Shown: one piece after another, positions 5,456-8,651 of the stretch
Numbering within the stretch: the stretch's first letter is position 1
Layout of the letters: every line of letters begins with the position of its first letter
NCBI GenBank assembly: GCA_964565665.1
Contig: CAZMFZ010000136.1
Coordinates: forward strand, 1-8,651
DNA length: 8,651 nucleotides
Reading direction: 5' to 3'
Origin: CAZMFZ01 sp964565665
GTDB lineage: Bacteria; Bacteroidota; Bacteroidia; Cytophagales; UBA9547
Position numbers and translations under genes: made by a program
Notes under the pieces: generated by a model
Databases searched by the model: none
Told to the model about the DNA's origin: nothing
Seen by the model: the letters and a program-made list of their open reading frames with translations, nothing else

Positions 5456-7770
5456 ATGGCTGCCGAACAACTCCCCACCTTAGAAACCGCTCAAAAACTT
5501 GGACTTTTACCGGAAGAATTCGATAAAATAGTATCCATTTTAGGTCGCAACCCCAATTTTACCGAGCTCAGTATTTTTTCTGTAATGTGGAGCGAGCATT
5601 GTTGCTATAAAAACTCCATAGTTTGGTTGAAAAAACTGCCCAAAGATTCGCCTCGAATGCTTGCCAAAGCAGGCGAAGAAAATGCTGGATTGGTAGATAT
5701 AGGCGATGGATTGGCTTGCTCATTTAAAATTGAAAGCCACAACCACCCATCGGGGGNNNNNNNNNNTACCAAGGTGCAGCTACCGGAGTTGGGGGCATCA
5801 ATAGGGATATTTTTACCATGGGAGCAAGACCCATTGCTCAACTTAACTCATTGAGATTCGGAAATTTGACCAACGAAAAAGCCAAATGGCATTTGAAAGG
5901 AGTAGTAAAAGGCATTGGCGATTATGGCAATGCATTTGGCATTCCTACAGTAGGTGGTGAAATATACTTTGACGATTGCTACACCATCAATCCATTGGTA
6001 AATGCTTTTTCAGCCGGAATAGCAAAAGTGGGGCATACGGCCTCTGCCACTTCTTATGGTGTTGGAAATCCCGTTTTTATTGTGGGTTCTTCTACAGGCA
6101 AAGATGGGATTCACGGAGCTGCTTTTGCCTCCAAAGATTTGACCGAAGACAGCACCAAAGATTTGCCTGCTGTGCAGGTGGGCGATCCTTTTATGGAGAA
6201 ATTATTGCTTGAAGCTTCCCTAGAAGTGCTGGAAACAGGTTCGGTAATTGGCATTCAAGATATGGGAGCGGCAGGTATTATATGTTCTACTTCAGAAATG
6301 AGTGCCAAAGGCGAACATGGTATGGTAATTTGGCTCGATAAAGTGCCTATGCGTCAGGCCAATATGAAGCCTTTTGAAATATTGCTTTCAGAAAGCCAAG
6401 AGCGAATGTTGGTGGTGGTTAAAAAAGGTGAAGAACATAAAATACAAGCCATATTCGATAAATGGGATTTGAATTGTGCCCAAATAGGAGTAGTTACAGA
6501 TTCTAAACGGCTGCACTTCTATTACAATTTGAAAGAAGAACATCACTCTGAAATGGAGCTGTTGATGGAAACAGGCATTCAAACAATTAATAATTCATCA
6601 TTACTAATTAATAATTTAGTTGCCGATGTCCCTTGCCATGATCTAGTATTGGGTGGTGGCGCTCCTGTATATCACAAAGATTACAAAGAGCCAGCTTATT
6701 TTGCAGAATACCAAAAATTCAATATTGAAGATGTGAAGCAGCCTTCTAATTATGCTGAGATAGCCAAATATTTATTGCAACGCCCAAGCATAGCCTCCAA
6801 ACGCTGGATTGCACGCCAGTATGATAGCATGGTAGGTACGGTAAATATGGGTACAAACGCCCCTTCTGATTCTTCCATTGTAAAAATAAAAGGCACAAAC
6901 AAGGCTTTAGCAATGAATGTAGATTGCAACGGAAGGTATGTAAATGCCAATCCGGAAGAAGGTTGTGCCATGGCAGTGGCAGAAGCGGCCAGAAATGTAG
7001 TGTGTAGTGGTGGTGAGCCTTTGGCCATTACCAATAATTTAAATTTTGGCAATCCGAACAATCCATTTGTTTATTGGCAGTTTGTAGGTGCCATTAAGGG
7101 CATGATAAAAGCTTGCGAGAAATTTCAAACGCCAGTTACAGGTGGCAATGTGAGTTTTTATAACCAATATGCTACTCCAGATGGCGAAACGAAGCCCGTA
7201 TTCCCAACCCCCACGATAGGTATGTTGGGGCTTTTGGAAGATAGAAGCAACCAAATGACTTTAGATTTCAAAAATGAAGGCGATTTTATATACTTAATTG
7301 GCAAATCTGTAAATGATATAGCTTCATCGGAATATTTATACAGCTATTTAAATGTAAAAGCATCACCAGCTCCTTATTTCAACTTAGATGAGGAATATGA
7401 TTTGCAGCAGACTATTAAGCAATTAATCAAACAAAAGCTGATAAATGCCTGTCACGATGTATCAGATGGGGGATTGATAACTGCACTTACCGAATCAGCT
7501 ATGCCCAGAGGTCTTGGTTTTGAGGTTCATACAGATGCTTTCATTCGCAAAGATGCTTTCCTATTTGGCGAAGCCCAAAGTAGAGTGGTGGTGTCGGTAC
7601 CCAAAGCCAAAGTAGATGCCTTTACCCGCTTTTTCGAAAAAATGGAGGTAGACTATCTGTTTTTAGGCAATGTAACTGGAAATGAGGCAATTGTGGATGG
7701 ACAAACTTATTTCACTGTTGCTGAAATTAAAGATTTGTACGATAATGCCATAGAGAGAATGTTGGGATAG
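5456..7770 (+). CDS. purL: Phosphoribosylformylglycinamidine synthase (FGAM synthase) large subunit, small PurL type, interrupted by an assembly gap
   Basis: PurL converts FGAR, ATP and glutamine-derived ammonia to FGAM, step four of purine synthesis, in the cytoplasm; the small form works with PurS and PurQ, neither seen here. Start chosen at 5456, where the typical N-terminus begins (TLETAQKLGLLPEEF); a -7 box lies just upstream. Residues 1-99 include WSEHCCYKNS (active-site His48) and E93-SHNHPS. Ten Ns follow; the gene then resumes at 5767 in another frame with YQGAATGVGG. The family has about four residues between (Ala-Ile-Glu-Pro), giving about 770 residues, near the usual 740. In that numbering later motifs are TGKDGIHG (about 213-220), QDMGAAG (267-273), SESQERML (311-318), GTVNMGTNAPSDSS (460-473), LAITNNLNFGNP (522-533), TGGNVSFYN (561-569) and CHDVSDGGL (665-673). 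Both synthase-like halves are present, so the enzyme is probably intact and the frame change an assembly artefact. Confidence 0.95.
5757..5766. other. Assembly gap (10 N) inside purL
   Basis: Ten undetermined bases follow TCGGGGG, a G-run unlike the surrounding AT-rich code. Family alignment expects 12 nt (Ala-Ile-Glu-Pro) between the TCG serine codon ending at 5752 and the TAC tyrosine codon at 5767, but 14 positions are present. The difference of 2 causes the apparent frame change. The N count is probably a placeholder and the last Gs may be contig-end errors. Confidence 0.95.
6585..6616 (+). repeat. In-frame 11-bp direct repeat in purL (21-nt period)
   Basis: AATTAATAATT occurs at 6585-6595 and again at 6606-6616, with a 21-nt period, so the protein reads INNSSLL then INN (about residues 377-386). 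This low-complexity stretch falls in the linker just before the conserved region leading to GAPVYHKDYKEPAY. It looks like a small in-frame expansion in a tolerant surface loop and may account for part of the extra length of this PurL. Confidence 0.6.
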
Positions 7771-7777
7771 AATTAAA

Positions 7778-7817
7778 ATAGTTGTATAACCCTAAAATTT
7801 CAGGGTTATACAACTAT
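7778..7817. terminator. Perfect 16-bp hairpin between convergent purL and amidase genes
   Basis: The arms ATAGTTGTATAACCCT (7778-7793) and AGGGTTATACAACTAT (7802-7817) pair without mismatch around an 8-nt loop. The hairpin fills the 51-nt gap between the two stop codons. On the minus strand the stem runs into TTTTAATT, a short U-rich tail, so it fits a terminator best for the amidase gene. On the plus strand AAAATC follows, so it would serve purL less well unless the stem alone stops or protects the transcript. Confidence 0.8.
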
Positions 7818-7821
7818 AAAA

Positions 7822-8646
7822 TCAACTCTCAATAAAATCTTTAGCAACCCACCCTGTAATTTCAGTAGTCACTTTCAGCCAACCGTTTTTTTCTTCTAAT
7901 ACCGTTACATTTTGTCCCTTTTTCAATGGTTTGGCCACCATTTCGGCAGTTTTGTCAGGGTTAAGGCGAATATTGAGTTGATCTGCTTTTACCGTGCCCA
8001 ATGTCATTACATTTTCTTCTACGCCATCATCTTGCCTGCTATTCAAGATTCTATCTCTCAATTTTTCTAGAGGAAAAGCGGGTCCCGGATCCGTTTTCCG
8101 TAGAGGTGATATTTCTTCGTGGCCTAAAATAAATTTAATAGAGTAGGTCTGAGTCAAAACCGCACAAATATCAAACACAGCCTCAATCTGCTTTTCAGTA
8201 AATGTATGCCAATATTTTGGTGAGGTTTGATTTCTATGGGTCAGGTATACTACTTCACTTTCAGGGTATACTTTATTAAACCACGAAATGTATTTGTCGC
8301 CTGATTTGGTGAGCTCGCCTGGGTTGTCTATTTCTATTCCTATCGAATATTGGTTGAAACCCGACCTACCTTGGTATTGACTTTTACCTGCGTGCCAAGC
8401 CACGGTATTGAAAGGTACTAACTGGGTGATTTCGCCTTGCTGACCTATTACAATGTGGGCAGAAGTGCGTTTGTCAGATGCTACTTTATCATCGCATAAT
8501 GTGCGAATGGCCGATTCGGCAGAAGAGCCTGCAGTGAAATGAATAATTATTGTATCCATTGCTCCAGACTTAAACACGCCCGCAGTATTTGGCGATTTTA
8601 TGAATTTGATGTTATCGCCTTGCAAAATATTGTCTTTAATTTCCAT
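7822..8646 (-). CDS. N-acetylmuramoyl-L-alanine amidase (Amidase_2) with C-terminal SH3b domain
   Basis: 274 residues. The enzyme should cut the bond between N-acetylmuramic acid and L-alanine in peptidoglycan or its fragments. Residues about 15-205 form the Amidase_2/AmpD-type zinc fold. Likely zinc ligands are His36 (IIIHFTAG), His176 (LGHEEIS) and Asp186 (KTDPGPAF). SAHIVI (62-67), the AWHAGKS loop (83-89) and GIEI (103-106) are further family motifs. A linker rich in charged residues (about 205-214) leads to an SH3b domain (about 217-272) with LNIRLNP, LKKGQNVTVL and GWLKV, usually a wall-binding module. No signal peptide follows the ATG at 8644-8646. That ATG is 5 nt from the window edge, so a longer N-terminus cannot be ruled out, although the start fits the beginning of the family as I know it. 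It is convergent with purL across the hairpin. It could be a recycling amidase, a lysin or an exported wall hydrolase. Confidence 0.88.
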   Translation of the reverse strand: MEIKDNILQGDNIKFIKSPNTAGVFKSGAMDTIIIHFTAGSSAESAIRTLCDDKVASDKRTSAHIVIGQQGEITQLVPFNTVAWHAGKSQYQGRSGFNQYSIGIEIDNPGELTKSGDKYISWFNKVYPESEVVYLTHRNQTSPKYWHTFTEKQIEAVFDICAVLTQTYSIKFILGHEEISPLRKTDPGPAFPLEKLRDRILNSRQDDGVEENVMTLGTVKADQLNIRLNPDKTAEMVAKPLKKGQNVTVLEEKNGWLKVTTEITGWVAKDFIES

Positions 8647-8651
8647 AAGAG

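Noticed and set aside
6750..7061. Open frame of 103 codons on the minus strand within purL.
   Set aside because: It lies wholly inside conserved purL coding sequence and has no recognisable domain or signal. Other antisense or off-frame stretches in purL, the protease and the XRE gene were rejected for the same reason.
5456..7770. purL as a true frameshifted pseudogene.
   Set aside because: Both sides of the frame change are fully conserved and the change coincides with the ten Ns; a gap-size artefact explains it.

Overview
The window looks like chromosomal DNA of a Bacteroidota bacterium, probably from a draft or metagenome assembly. The evidence is AT-rich sequence, starts without Shine-Dalgarno sites, two -7 boxes that fit the Bacteroidota consensus TAnnTTTG, C-terminal sorting domains of the type IX secretion system (T9SS), and repeat/PKD-like surface proteins typical of that phylum. 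A run of ten Ns marks a scaffold join inside purL. No CRISPR array, tRNA, rRNA, transposase or phage structural gene was recognised.

Layout. Positions 1-756 (+) hold the 3' part of a gene for a probable outer-membrane beta-barrel protein. Positions 872-1252 (+) encode a small XRE-type DNA-binding protein with a C-terminal coiled coil. An inverted repeat lies directly upstream of it and could be its operator. Positions 5059-1274 (-) form a tight three-gene operon with gaps of 2 and 4 nt. In transcription order the products are a trimeric, adhesin-like protein with a peptidase S74 self-processing chaperone domain followed by a T9SS sorting domain; a protein with two PKD-like domains and a T9SS sorting domain; and a secreted serine protease of the lysyl endopeptidase family (Achromobacter protease I). 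A divergent 396-nt intergenic region (5060-5455) carries a candidate promoter for each direction and two inverted repeats. Positions 5456-7770 (+) encode PurL, the small form of FGAM synthase from purine synthesis, broken only by the assembly gap. A perfect 16-bp hairpin at 7778-7817 separates it from a convergent amidase gene with an SH3b domain (8646-7822, -).

How the genes relate. purL is a housekeeping gene and appears to stand alone; purS and purQ are not in the window. The accessory interest is in the minus-strand operon, which looks like a surface or secretion module: a self-processing fibre, a PKD-like partner and a protease, all with signal peptides. Two points stand out. The S74 domain lies upstream of the T9SS signal, so self-cleavage would cut the passenger off from its export signal. 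The protease keeps the catalytic triad and all six disulfide cysteines of Lys-C proteases but seems to have lost the residues that give Lys specificity. These are inferences from reading the sequence and from remembered family sequences; no database search was run.
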